In this document: one piece after another, positions 1-5,904 of the stretch
Layout: each line of letters begins with the position of its first letter
Numbering within the stretch: position 1 is the stretch's first letter
Assembly (NCBI GenBank): GCA_946613705.1
Contig: CAMOFU010000108.1
Span: 1 to 7,719 of the forward strand
Length of the DNA: 7,719 nt
Direction: 5' to 3'
Origin: an uncultured Clostridia bacterium
Lineage (GTDB): Bacteria > Bacillota > Clostridia > Oscillospirales > Ruminococcaceae
Program-made: the position numbers and the translations under genes
Notes under the pieces: model-generated
What the model saw: the letters and a program-made list of their open reading frames with translations, nothing else
Told to the model about the DNA's origin: nothing
Databases searched by the model: none

Positions 1-3
1 CAC

Positions 4-32
4 TTGACAAGATGTACAATTTATGGTATAAT
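4..32 (+). promoter_or_regulatory. Sigma-A promoter of nrdR
   Basis: A perfect -35 box TTGACA (4-9) and a perfect -10 box TATAAT (27-32) are separated by 17 bp. A TGG directly before the -10 box (24-26) also fits the extended -10 pattern. Transcription should start near 39-40, giving a leader of about 35 bases before the nrdR ATG. A promoter this close to consensus would be strong unless repressed, which fits the possible NrdR boxes overlapping it. Confidence 0.9.
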
Positions 33-61
33 TGATGTATCACAAATACTATATGTTATGG
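14..61. promoter_or_regulatory. Candidate tandem NrdR boxes over the nrdR promoter
   Basis: Two 16-bp segments resemble the known NrdR box acaCwAtATaTwGtgt. Box 2 (46-61, ATACTATATGTTATGG) matches 12 of 16 positions and 7 of the 8 strongly conserved ones. Box 1 (14-29, GTACAATTTATGGTAT) matches 11 of 16 and 6 of 8. Their starts are 32 bp apart, about three helical turns, which is the spacing known for NrdR box pairs. Box 1 lies between the -35 and -10 boxes and overlaps the latter; box 2 lies just after the predicted transcription start. This would suit autorepression. The region is AT-rich, so chance matches are possible. Confidence 0.4.
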
Positions 62-74
62 TAGGAGAATTATT

Positions 75-524
75 ATGAGATGTCCTTTTTGCAGCTATGA
101 GGATACCAAGGTCATAGATTCGCGCCCGAGTGAGGGCAAAAAGCGCAGAAGACGTGAGTGTACCAACTGCGGCAAGCGCTTCACCACATACGAGGTCGTG
201 GAAAAGCCCCTGCTTATGGTCTACAAGCGTGACGGCAGCTTTGAGCCGTTCGATAGGAACAAGCTCTTCAAGGGGCTTCAGTCGGCTATCAAAAAGCGCC
301 CCGTGAGCGTTGAACAGGTGAATGAGCTGGTGGATAATATCGAGAACACCTATGCCAACGCTATGCAGACCGAGACCACTACCAGCGAGATCGGCGATAA
401 GGTGCTCGCGGGTCTTAAAGAGCTGGATTCTGTTGCTTATGTCCGCTTCGCTTCGGTGTATAAGGACTTTGATAACGTCGATGCCTTTATCCAGATAATC
501 TCCGAGCTCTCGGACGGCAAGTGA
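75..524 (+). CDS. nrdR: Transcriptional repressor NrdR of ribonucleotide reductase genes
   Basis: This 149-residue protein has the full length and layout of NrdR. The N-terminal zinc ribbon shows four cysteines (C3, C6, C29, C32), the VIDSRPS motif (13-19) and a basic run RRRRECTNCGKRFTTYE ending at residue 40. An ATP-cone domain follows (about 46-136), with the family's DSVAYVRFASVYKDF segment (118-132). NrdR binds ATP/dATP through the cone and represses class I, II or III ribonucleotide reductase operons when deoxynucleotides are plentiful. No reductase gene lies in this window, so it acts in trans here. The ATG at 75 is preceded by AGGAG (63-67) with a 7-base gap. The next gene starts one base after its TGA. 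Identification is very secure; autoregulation is inferred from the promoter. Confidence 0.97.
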   Translation: MRCPFCSYEDTKVIDSRPSEGKKRRRRECTNCGKRFTTYEVVEKPLLMVYKRDGSFEPFDRNKLFKGLQSAIKKRPVSVEQVNELVDNIENTYANAMQTETTTSEIGDKVLAGLKELDSVAYVRFASVYKDFDNVDAFIQIISELSDGK

Positions 525-525
525 G

Positions 526-762
526 ATGGGACTGTTTAAAAGCTTCCGAACAATGCCCGTCCCGAAGGGCTGTGAGGGTCTTGAGATAAGAACTGAGTCG
601 AGCACCTGCACGGGCGAAACGGTGATCGGCTTTTATGAGCCTGTGTCCAAACGGCTGCTCTGCTCCGAGCTCGTGCGCAGCCGCGATGAGATAGAAGCAT
701 TTTTCCGCAGATACGGCAGAGAGCCCGCAGATAATACTGCCGATAAAAAGCAGACCAAATGA
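526..762 (+). CDS. Small hypothetical protein coupled to nrdR
   Basis: The 78-residue product is not one I recognise. Its ATG lies one base after the nrdR stop, with no clear Shine-Dalgarno sequence, only GTGAG directly before it. That suggests translational coupling to nrdR. A strong terminator follows six bases after its TGA, so nrdR and this gene look like a complete two-gene transcript. The protein has three cysteines (C16, C28, C46), a likely beta-rich middle (about 18-47), an amphipathic helix around DEIEAFFRRYG (54-64) and a charged, probably disordered tail. No signal peptide or membrane segment is visible. It is probably a cytosolic accessory protein. The tight position between nrdR and a terminator supports a real gene. 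Confidence 0.7.
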   Translation: MGLFKSFRTMPVPKGCEGLEIRTESSTCTGETVIGFYEPVSKRLLCSELVRSRDEIEAFFRRYGREPADNTADKKQTK

Positions 763-767
763 ACCGA

Positions 768-801
768 CCCCGAACTGCAATGTGCAGCTCGGGGCCTTTT
801 T
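768..801 (+). terminator. Intrinsic terminator of the nrdR transcript
   Basis: The left arm (768-779) and right arm (783-794) form an eleven-pair stem with one A/C mismatch (774/788) and a three-base loop, followed by five Ts (797-801). It sits six bases past the stop of the 78-codon gene. On the opposite strand the hairpin lies about 27 bases beyond the kinase stop but has no good T tract there, so it would work only weakly for the converging operon. Confidence 0.88.
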
Positions 802-820
802 CTGCCTGCGGGACAGATCG

Positions 821-2602
821 TCATTTGAATATCAGCGCAGCACGGAATTGGTCGCAGGTGCAGGAGAGCTCGAGAGACATACCGTTCAGACCTGCGGCGC
901 GGTCGGCTATCGCAAGACCGAGTCCGTGGCCGCTTGTGTTGCTGCGTGCCTTATCGCCTCGGGCAAACGGGCGCTTCAGCTCTTCGGTATCTATCTTGTC
1001 CGTAACTGTGTTTGTCACGGTGAGCCGATCCTTATCCACTGTGACCGAGACCCTGCCGTTTTCGGGAGTATACTTGACGGCATTTGAGATAAGGTTCTCT
1101 GTCACGGTCGTGAGCGCGGTCTTATCCGTCCTGAGCTCCGCATCGCCGCTGACCTCGCAGATCATATGCTTTTCACCGAGAAGCAGGCTGTATTTCTCCA
1201 ATGCCTTTTTTACGACCTCCGAGACAGACACCGATTCGGGCTTCGGCTCGTACACATCTATCATATGATTGAGATACAGTGTACGGCTGACGAGCCGATC
1301 AATGAAGGCAGTGTTGTCAAGGATAGAATCAAGATACTGCTCCTGCTCCGTTTCGGTCAGCCTGCTGTCTCTGAGGTTCTCGGCATAGCCGCTGACTGCC
1401 ATGAGCGGGGTCTTGATATCGTGTGCGAGCTGATCGGTAAGGGCTCGCTGATAGTCCTCAAATTCATATTTCAATTTGTTCTTCACATTTCTGTACCAAC
1501 AGATGAGCAGCGCGATAAGCACCGATGCCGCTGCAAACAGCACCACCCATTTGTAATACAGCCTTGTCACCTCGGCATCATCGTGATCCACAACGAACCT
1601 GAGACAGAGCATATACTGCTCGCCGTCTATATACACGGGTATGCTGCTGCCGTATACATATCCGCCGCCGTCAAACGACGAAAGCATCCCGTAGCCGTCG
1701 GTTGTGTCCCGAAAGACCAGCTCGCTGCTGAAACGGCTGATGATCTCGTCCTTCTCGCCGTAGAGATCGGTCAGGACGATAGTCTCATAGCTCATGCCGG
1801 GTTCCTCCACGCGGCGCTGCTCGATCACCTCGAATCGGCTGTCATCTATCGTGATGCTGATATCCTTCGTCCCCGAGTACGACTTTTTGACCTCGGGTGC
1901 CGTATCGTATTCCCCGCCCATGGTGAATAGCGAAACAGTGCCCGTTCGCGGGATAAATGTGCGGGTCCTTCTGTCAATGTATGCCGAGGTCAGCTTTATC
2001 TCGGGAAAGCTGTCTCTTCCCGCATTTTGCAGCATCTCATCATAGGTCTGCATCAGCTCCTGCATCTGCGGCAGTGCGAATGCCGACTCATCGCAGACAT
2101 AATAGCCGCCCTCATCTCTGTTGTCAGAGGGGACAAACAGCGAATAAAGCGTCCGCCGATTTGAGGCAGCGATACCGTTGTTTCTGTCTACCAGCACCGC
2201 GACTGCATATGCGCCCTCCGAACGGTGGGAAACGACCTGCGCAGAGCCTTTGTCTCTGCCGAGAAGAGGCTCCCTGATATCAATAACGTAGTTGGTATAC
2301 AATGCAAGATACACGCTGATATCCTGCATGAGCAGCTCCCGTCTGCCCTCGTCCGCCCGCTTGTTTATATACCGCTGTATATCGGACAGTCGGCGGGCGA
2401 TCTGCTCCTCGGCCTGTCTGTCTATCTCCGAGTTTATATAGCTGCGGAACCTGACGGCGAAAACAGCGGTCACTGCTGTGACAGCTATGAGCGCCCACAG
2501 CAGCAGACGTTTCAGCGTCGTTCGTTTCAAAGAGGAGCGGCGCTTGATCTTCCTGCCGATCCTTTCGGAAAGCTTTATTCCCGGCCTTATTCTCTTTCTC
2601 AT
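821..2602 (-). CDS. Membrane sensor histidine kinase with large extracytoplasmic domain
   Basis: The 593-residue kinase has a basic N-terminal tail, a first membrane helix (about 31-50), an extracytoplasmic region of about 300 residues (51-348) and a second helix (about 351-369). A HisKA domain follows with the H-box HDIKTP, the phosphorylated residue being H394. D395 and T398 fit the pattern of kinases that also act as phosphatases. The ATPase domain shows the N-box ENLISNAVKYTP (502-513), an F-like RPFARGD (544-550) and the G2 box GHGLGLAI (558-565). A classic DxGxG G1 box is not visible; the stretch NTVTDKID (531-538) stands there. The helical start of the sensor region followed by YAVAVLVDRNNGIAAS (132-147) suggests a Cache/PAS-like fold, which is an inference. 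GGAGG (2610-2614) lies 7 bases before the ATG and abuts the regulator's stop, so the two are one operon. The ligand is unknown. Confidence 0.93.
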   Translation of the reverse strand: MRKRIRPGIKLSERIGRKIKRRSSLKRTTLKRLLLWALIAVTAVTAVFAVRFRSYINSEIDRQAEEQIARRLSDIQRYINKRADEGRRELLMQDISVYLALYTNYVIDIREPLLGRDKGSAQVVSHRSEGAYAVAVLVDRNNGIAASNRRTLYSLFVPSDNRDEGGYYVCDESAFALPQMQELMQTYDEMLQNAGRDSFPEIKLTSAYIDRRTRTFIPRTGTVSLFTMGGEYDTAPEVKKSYSGTKDISITIDDSRFEVIEQRRVEEPGMSYETIVLTDLYGEKDEIISRFSSELVFRDTTDGYGMLSSFDGGGYVYGSSIPVYIDGEQYMLCLRFVVDHDDAEVTRLYYKWVVLFAAASVLIALLICWYRNVKNKLKYEFEDYQRALTDQLAHDIKTPLMAVSGYAENLRDSRLTETEQEQYLDSILDNTAFIDRLVSRTLYLNHMIDVYEPKPESVSVSEVVKKALEKYSLLLGEKHMICEVSGDAELRTDKTALTTVTENLISNAVKYTPENGRVSVTVDKDRLTVTNTVTDKIDTEELKRPFARGDKARSNTSGHGLGLAIADRAAGLNGMSLELSCTCDQFRAALIFK

Positions 2603-2614
2603 CGCGCTCCCTCC

Positions 2615-3280
2615 TTATTTGTCCAGCAGCTTATAGCCCCGCCCTATGACGGTATGTATCTGCCCGCCCGCGCTGCCGAGCGCCTTTCGCAGCCGCTTGA
2701 TCTGATTATCCACCGCGCGGTCGATGACAAAGCAGTCGCTGCCCCAGACGCGGTCAAGCAGTGTGTCGCGGCTCATCACCCAGCCCTGATGCTCCATAAG
2801 GCAGCGAAGCAGCGTAAACTCCTTCTGTGTCAGCTCGACCTCCCGCCCGTCCGTGAAGCAGACGAGCCTGCGTGTATCGATGGTGACTGCTCCGCAGGTC
2901 AGCAGGCTGTCAGTTCTCTCGGTGCGCTTGACGATAGCCCGACATTTGGCATACAGCGCCGAGAGCAGGAACGGCTTGACGATATAGTCATCGCAGCCGA
3001 GATCGTAGCCATGCAGGATATCCTCCTCGCGGCCGCGGGCGGTTATAAAGATTATCGGGATATCGCTTGTACGCCGCAGAGCCCGACAGACAGCGAATCC
3101 GTCGGCATTGGGCAGCATTATATCCAGCAGCACGACAGAACAGTCCGCCGCGCCGTTTTCGGCGAGCCTGAGCGCCTCCCCGCCGTCTGTTACAACAGTC
3201 AGCTCCTCTCCCCGTTCACCGAAGTATTTCACGATGACCTCTGTTATTTGCAGGTCGTCCTCGATCAGCAGTATTTTCAC
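2615..3280 (-). CDS. OmpR-family response regulator, partner of the adjacent kinase
   Basis: The 221-residue protein has a receiver domain (1-118) with acidic pocket D8/D9, phosphoacceptor D53 in LLDIMLP, T80 and K102 in the segment GYDLGCDDYIVKPF (91-104). A winged-helix DNA-binding domain follows (about 125-219), with RVWG (177-180), a recognition helix around DRAVDNQIKRLRKAL (187-201) and the hairpin TVIGRGYKL (210-218). Phosphorylated by the downstream kinase, it should bind promoters as a dimer. I chose the GTG at 3280: GGAGG lies 9 bases upstream (3290-3294). An in-frame ATG at 3340 would add 20 residues unlike the family and lies upstream of the -10 box at 3318-3323. The kinase gene follows after 12 bases. 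Target genes cannot be deduced here. Confidence 0.95.
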   Translation of the reverse strand: MKILLIEDDLQITEVIVKYFGERGEELTVVTDGGEALRLAENGAADCSVVLLDIMLPNADGFAVCRALRRTSDIPIIFITARGREEDILHGYDLGCDDYIVKPFLLSALYAKCRAIVKRTERTDSLLTCGAVTIDTRRLVCFTDGREVELTQKEFTLLRCLMEHQGWVMSRDTLLDRVWGSDCFVIDRAVDNQIKRLRKALGSAGGQIHTVIGRGYKLLDK

Positions 3281-3317
3281 TGCCACACACCTCCGCTCTC
3301 TGTGCTTTTCTGAACCT

Positions 3318-3347
3318 ATTATAGCACAGCAATATGTCATTTGTATA
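3318..3347 (-). promoter_or_regulatory. Promoter of the two-component operon
   Basis: On the minus strand a perfect TATAAT (3323-3318) is preceded by TGC, an extended -10. A weak -35 TATACA (3347-3342, four of six matches) lies 18 bp upstream. The start of transcription would be near 3311, about 30 bases before the GTG at 3280. The promoter sits just past the terminator of the ABC gene, so the regulator and kinase are transcribed independently of it. Confidence 0.75.
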
Positions 3348-3365
3348 TCACATTCGGCCGATCTG

Positions 3366-3399
3366 AAAAAAACAGCCCGACTTGCAGATAGTCGGGCTG
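3366..3399 (-). terminator. Terminator of the ABC ATPase gene
   Basis: A perfect 9-bp stem (CAGCCCGAC, 3373-3381, with GTCGGGCTG, 3391-3399) encloses a 9-base loop. On the minus strand it is followed by seven Ts (3372-3366). It begins 25 bases after the ABC gene's stop and ends that transcript before any permease gene could be reached. Confidence 0.92.
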
Positions 3400-3424
3400 C
3401 CGCACTGTATATATTGCTGTATGC

Positions 3425-4126
3425 CTACCACTCTATAGTTTCAACATCGGCAGGCTCACTGTTCATTGTCACGCTGTCTACCCTGCTGTTCTTTATCCTT
3501 ATCACTCTGTCTGCCATGGGAGCGATGGCGGAGTTATGGGTTATGACAACGACAGTCATGCCGTTTTTGCGGCAGGTATCCTGAAGCAGCTTGAGTATAG
3601 TTTTTCCCGTGTTATAGTCGAGCGCACCCGTCGGCTCATCGCACAGCAGCAGCTTGGGATTCTTGGCAAGAGCGCGGGCTATCGAGACTCTCTGCTGCTC
3701 GCCGCCCGAGAGCTGCGAGGGAAAGTTATCCGTCCTGTCCCCGAGGCCGACGCTTTCGAGCACCGTAAGCGGGTCGGCAGCGTCTCTGGTTATCTGCACG
3801 GCAAGCTCAACATTCTCCTTCGCTGTAAGATTCCCTACAAGGTTATAGAACTGGAACACAAAGCCGATATCGTATCTGCGGTAAGCGGTCAGCTGTCGGC
3901 GGTTATAGGCAGCTATATCCTGTCCGTCCACGATCATCTCGCCCTCATCGCAGGTATCCATCCCGCCGAGCATATTGAGTATAGTGGTCTTGCCCGCGCC
4001 CGATGCGCCGACTATCACCACGAACTCGCCCTTCTCTATCTCGAAGCTGACCCCGTTGCTCGCACTGATAGTGACCTCACCCATTTTATAACGCTTATGC
4101 ACATTCCTGAATTCAACAAACGCCAT
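3425..4126 (-). CDS. Lone ABC transporter ATP-binding protein (MacB/LolD-type)
   Basis: The 233-residue protein is a complete ABC ATPase: Walker A GASGAGKTT (40-48), Q-loop Q92 in FVFQFYNL, signature LSGGEQQR (139-146), Walker B LLLCDEP (159-165) with E164, the D-loop GALD (167-170) and H-loop H197. FQFYNLVGNLTAKENVELA (91-109) is typical of ATPases that work with FtsX/MacB-type permeases in exporters or mechanotransmission complexes. Here no permease is adjacent: a terminator follows, and the gene upstream encodes a QueT-type protein. The ATPase must pair with a permease encoded elsewhere or be a remnant, although all catalytic motifs are intact. The ATG at 4126 has GGAGG (4134-4138) at a 7-base gap. 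The substrate is unknown. A link to the neighbouring two-component system is possible but unproven. Confidence 0.94.
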   Translation of the reverse strand: MAFVEFRNVHKRYKMGEVTISASNGVSFEIEKGEFVVIVGASGAGKTTILNMLGGMDTCDEGEMIVDGQDIAAYNRRQLTAYRRYDIGFVFQFYNLVGNLTAKENVELAVQITRDAADPLTVLESVGLGDRTDNFPSQLSGGEQQRVSIARALAKNPKLLLCDEPTGALDYNTGKTILKLLQDTCRKNGMTVVVITHNSAIAPMADRVIRIKNSRVDSVTMNSEPADVETIEW

Positions 4127-4153
4127 ATCGGCACCTCCACGAAAAGACTACAG

Positions 4154-4159
4154 ATCATA
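4154..4159 (-). promoter_or_regulatory. Weak candidate -10 box for the ABC ATPase gene
   Basis: TATGAT on the minus strand (five of six consensus matches) lies about 28 bases before the ABC start codon. I see no acceptable -35 box 15-19 bp upstream and no extended -10. It is offered only because nothing better lies between the upstream terminator and the gene. Confidence 0.25.
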
Positions 4160-4201
4160 TCCCCGATCCGAAATACGCAGCAGTATCATGCTGTCATATC
4201 G

Positions 4202-4232
4202 AAAAAAAGAGCAGGACGTTTCCGTCCTGCTC
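4202..4232 (-). terminator. Strong terminator after queT, possibly an attenuator for the ABC gene
   Basis: A perfect 10-bp stem (4209-4218 with 4223-4232) is closed by a GAAA tetraloop on the minus strand and followed by seven Ts (4208-4202). It lies 90 bases after the QueT-type gene's stop and 75 bases before the ABC ATG. The simplest role is to end the aldolase/queT transcript. A possible competing pairing upstream of it is treated under findings. Confidence 0.92.
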
Positions 4233-4321
4233 CTCTCGGTTCTTCTTTCAGGACACCGAGACCTCAAAGAAAACCCGATTTATCCCAGAACAGACTATTG
4301 CCTGCTCCCGATAGCATTACC

Positions 4322-4819
4322 TTATTCTGTCGGAGAAGTCAACAGCTTCATAAAATGCTTATTCTTTTCAAGCAGCCTGAACACTGTCACACCGAATATC
4401 GACACGCACACGAACTCTCCCAGCGCCACGCAGCCTGCATTGATCCAGAACGGGTCGCCCGTTACTATCTTTATCTCAAGACCGATGATAAGCGCATTGC
4501 TTATCACGGGAAACAGCGAAGCAGTAAACAGCCCCACCCTTTTCCTGAGCAGGTACATCAGCACCGCTGCTATCAATGTCGCCATCGTGCCGAACAGCAC
4601 ATCGAACATTCCCAGCGAGCTGAACAGGTCCGCCGTCAGGCACCCTACCGTCATCGCCGTTATGTAGTCCTTCTCATACCAGCACAGCAGCATGAGCATC
4701 TCCGATACCCTGAACTGCACTGTCTCATATGCCAGCGGCGCACACAGCAGTGTGGCTGCTATGTATACTGCTGCCGATGCGCCTATCCGCGCTATACGGC
4801 GGGCACTGAAAAACTCCAT
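4322..4819 (-). CDS. queT: QueT-family transporter, likely ECF S-component for a queuosine precursor
   Basis: The 165-residue protein is very hydrophobic, with about five to six likely membrane helices (around 13-31, 40-48, 52-68, 73-91, 98-115 and 127-150). APLAYETVQFRVSEMLMLL (27-45) is the segment I recognise as diagnostic of QueT proteins, which are thought to be substrate-binding subunits of energy-coupling factor importers for queuosine precursors such as queuine or preQ1. No EcfA or EcfT gene is present, so it would use a shared energising module encoded elsewhere, as is usual for this group. The ATG at 4819 has AGGTG (4827-4831) at a 7-base gap. It follows the aldolase gene by 66 bases with a hairpin but no promoter between, so it is probably co-transcribed. 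I see no preQ1 riboswitch. The family call is good; the exact substrate is inferred. Confidence 0.85.
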   Translation of the reverse strand: MEFFSARRIARIGASAAVYIAATLLCAPLAYETVQFRVSEMLMLLCWYEKDYITAMTVGCLTADLFSSLGMFDVLFGTMATLIAAVLMYLLRKRVGLFTASLFPVISNALIIGLEIKIVTGDPFWINAGCVALGEFVCVSIFGVTVFRLLEKNKHFMKLLTSPTE

Positions 4820-4838
4820 CGAGCATCACCTGACAGAT

Positions 4839-4865
4839 GTTTGGGCGGATAGTATCCGCCCAAAC
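4839..4865 (-). repeat. Perfect 12-bp inverted repeat between aldolase and queT genes
   Basis: GTTTGGGCGGAT (4839-4850) and its exact complement (4854-4865) flank a three-base loop. In RNA this is a very stable hairpin starting about 20 bases after the aldolase stop. Neither strand has a T tract after it, so it is a poor intrinsic terminator. It may stabilise the 3' end of the aldolase mRNA, be a processing site, or reduce readthrough into queT. Confidence 0.75.
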
Positions 4866-4885
4866 CCTTCACTACGATCATCAGC

Positions 4886-5749
4886 TTAGGCCTTGCCTAC
4901 AGAGCCGAACAGCTCCATCTTCTCCTTGACCTTGACCTTGATAGCCTCAAAGCCGGGAGCCAGCAGCTTTCTGGGGTCGAAGCCCTTGCCCTGCTGATCC
5001 TTGCCTGCCTCAACATAAGCTCTTGTAGCATCTCTGAATACGAGCTGGCACTCGGTATTGACATTTACCTTAGCAACGCCCATATCGATAGCCTTCTTGA
5101 CCTGATCGTCGGGGATACCTGTGCCGCCGTGCAGAACGAGAGGCATATCGCCTACCTCCTTCTTGATCGCAGCCAGTGTCTCAAAGGAAAGACCCGGCCA
5201 GTTGGCGGGATATACACCGTGGATATTGCCGATGCCCGCTGCGAGCATCGTAACACCGAGATCTGCAATGGTCTTGCACTCGTTGGGGTCTGCACACTCG
5301 CCCATGCCGACAACGCCGTCCTCTTCGCCGCCGATAGAGCCTACCTCAGCCTCAAGGGAAAGACCCAGCTGATCTGCAACGTGAACGAGCTCGGTAGTCT
5401 TTGCAAGGTTGTCCTCAAATGCAAGTGAGCTTCCGTCGAACATGATCGAGGTGAAGCCTGCCTTTACGCACTTGTAGCAGCCTGCATAAGTACCGTGGTC
5501 AAGATGAAGAGCAACGGGGACTGTGATCCCAAGGCTCTTGTCCATAGCAGCTACCATGGCCGATACGGTCTCGAAGCCGCACATATATTTGCCTGCGCCC
5601 TCGGAAACACCGAGGATAACGGGGCTCTTGTTCTCCTCAGCGGTAAGAAGGATAGCCTTCGTCCACTCAAGGTTGTTGATATTGAACTGTCCAACTGCAT
5701 AATGGCCTGCGGCAGCCTTCTGCATCATTTCCTTAGCCGAAACTAACAT
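4886..5749 (-). CDS. fba: Class II fructose-bisphosphate aldolase
   Basis: The 287-residue enzyme belongs to the zinc-dependent class II aldolases, which in glycolysis cleave fructose 1,6-bisphosphate to glyceraldehyde 3-phosphate and dihydroxyacetone phosphate in the cytosol, and run in reverse for gluconeogenesis. The catalytic D84 and zinc ligand H85 lie in HLDHGTYAGC (82-91). Further markers are E134 in LEAEVGSIGG, zinc ligand H177 in IGNIHGVY, zinc ligand H207 in LHGGTGIP (206-213) and the phosphate-binding KVNVNTE (227-233). The length matches the FbaA/GatY group. GatY or KbaY tagatose-bisphosphate aldolases are related, but no galactitol or amino-sugar genes are nearby and KVNVNTE resembles Bacillus FbaA. 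It has its own strong promoter and a GGAGGG site (5764-5759) before the ATG at 5749. queT follows and is probably on the same transcript. Confidence 0.95.
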   Translation of the reverse strand: MLVSAKEMMQKAAAGHYAVGQFNINNLEWTKAILLTAEENKSPVILGVSEGAGKYMCGFETVSAMVAAMDKSLGITVPVALHLDHGTYAGCYKCVKAGFTSIMFDGSSLAFEDNLAKTTELVHVADQLGLSLEAEVGSIGGEEDGVVGMGECADPNECKTIADLGVTMLAAGIGNIHGVYPANWPGLSFETLAAIKKEVGDMPLVLHGGTGIPDDQVKKAIDMGVAKVNVNTECQLVFRDATRAYVEAGKDQQGKGFDPRKLLAPGFEAIKVKVKEKMELFGSVGKA

Positions 5750-5791
5750 TGTAATACACCCTCCGTCATAAAATTTGGGAGATCCCGTTTA

Positions 5792-5804
5792 CGGAGATAC
5801 TCCG
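5792..5804 (-). other. Stem-loop at the 5' end of the aldolase mRNA
   Basis: CGGAG (5792-5796) and CTCCG (5800-5804) form a 5-bp stem with a three-base loop. The predicted transcription start is near 5806, so this hairpin would sit at the extreme 5' end of the message. Such structures can protect abundant mRNAs from decay. It is short and could be chance. Confidence 0.35.
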
Positions 5805-5812
5805 ACAAAAAT

Positions 5813-5841
5813 ATTATACTATTTTTATCCTCTCTTTTCAA
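5813..5841 (-). promoter_or_regulatory. Sigma-A promoter of the aldolase gene
   Basis: On the minus strand TTGAAA (5841-5836) and a perfect TATAAT (5818-5813) are separated by 17 bp. Transcription should begin near 5806, giving a leader of about 57 bases. The near-consensus boxes with an A-rich spacer suit a highly expressed glycolytic gene. Confidence 0.88.
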
Positions 5842-5904
5842 CAGCCGCTGCTGACTTTTTACTTCTTTTCAGATATAAGTTCAATTTTTGTTCATGTTCA
5901 AAGC

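Noticed and set aside
768..794. The nrdR terminator as a fully bidirectional terminator for the kinase operon
   Set aside because: The hairpin is symmetrical but on the minus strand it is followed by TCGGTTCATT, a poor T tract, so strong termination of the kinase transcript there is not supported.
1166..1930. 254-codon open frame on the + strand inside the kinase gene
   Set aside because: It is antisense to the kinase's conserved domains and shows no plausible start site or motif.
2225..3313. 362-codon open frame on the + strand opposite the two-component genes
   Set aside because: It lies antisense to the response regulator and part of the kinase, whose motifs are unmistakable. Its translation shows no domain and is rich in residues expected from reading GC-biased codons backwards.
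3281..3340. Longer response regulator with an ATG at 3340
   Set aside because: The extra 20 residues precede the normal start of the receiver fold, the extension overlaps the operon's -10 box, and the GTG at 3280 has a well-placed GGAGG.
821..4126. A Bce-type antibiotic-sensing module (ABC transporter plus two-component system)
   Set aside because: There is no BceB-like permease, the kinase has a large ectodomain rather than the short loop of BceS-type kinases, and a terminator and separate promoter divide the ATPase from the two-component genes.
3536..4852. 438-codon open frame on the + strand
   Set aside because: It runs antisense across the ABC ATPase, a terminator, queT and part of the next intergenic region. 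The protein is full of H, Q and R with no recognisable fold.
5842..5904. A terminator after the DUF3592-like gene
   Set aside because: The region is AT-rich with short direct repeats of GTTCA, but I find no stable stem followed by a T tract on the minus strand.
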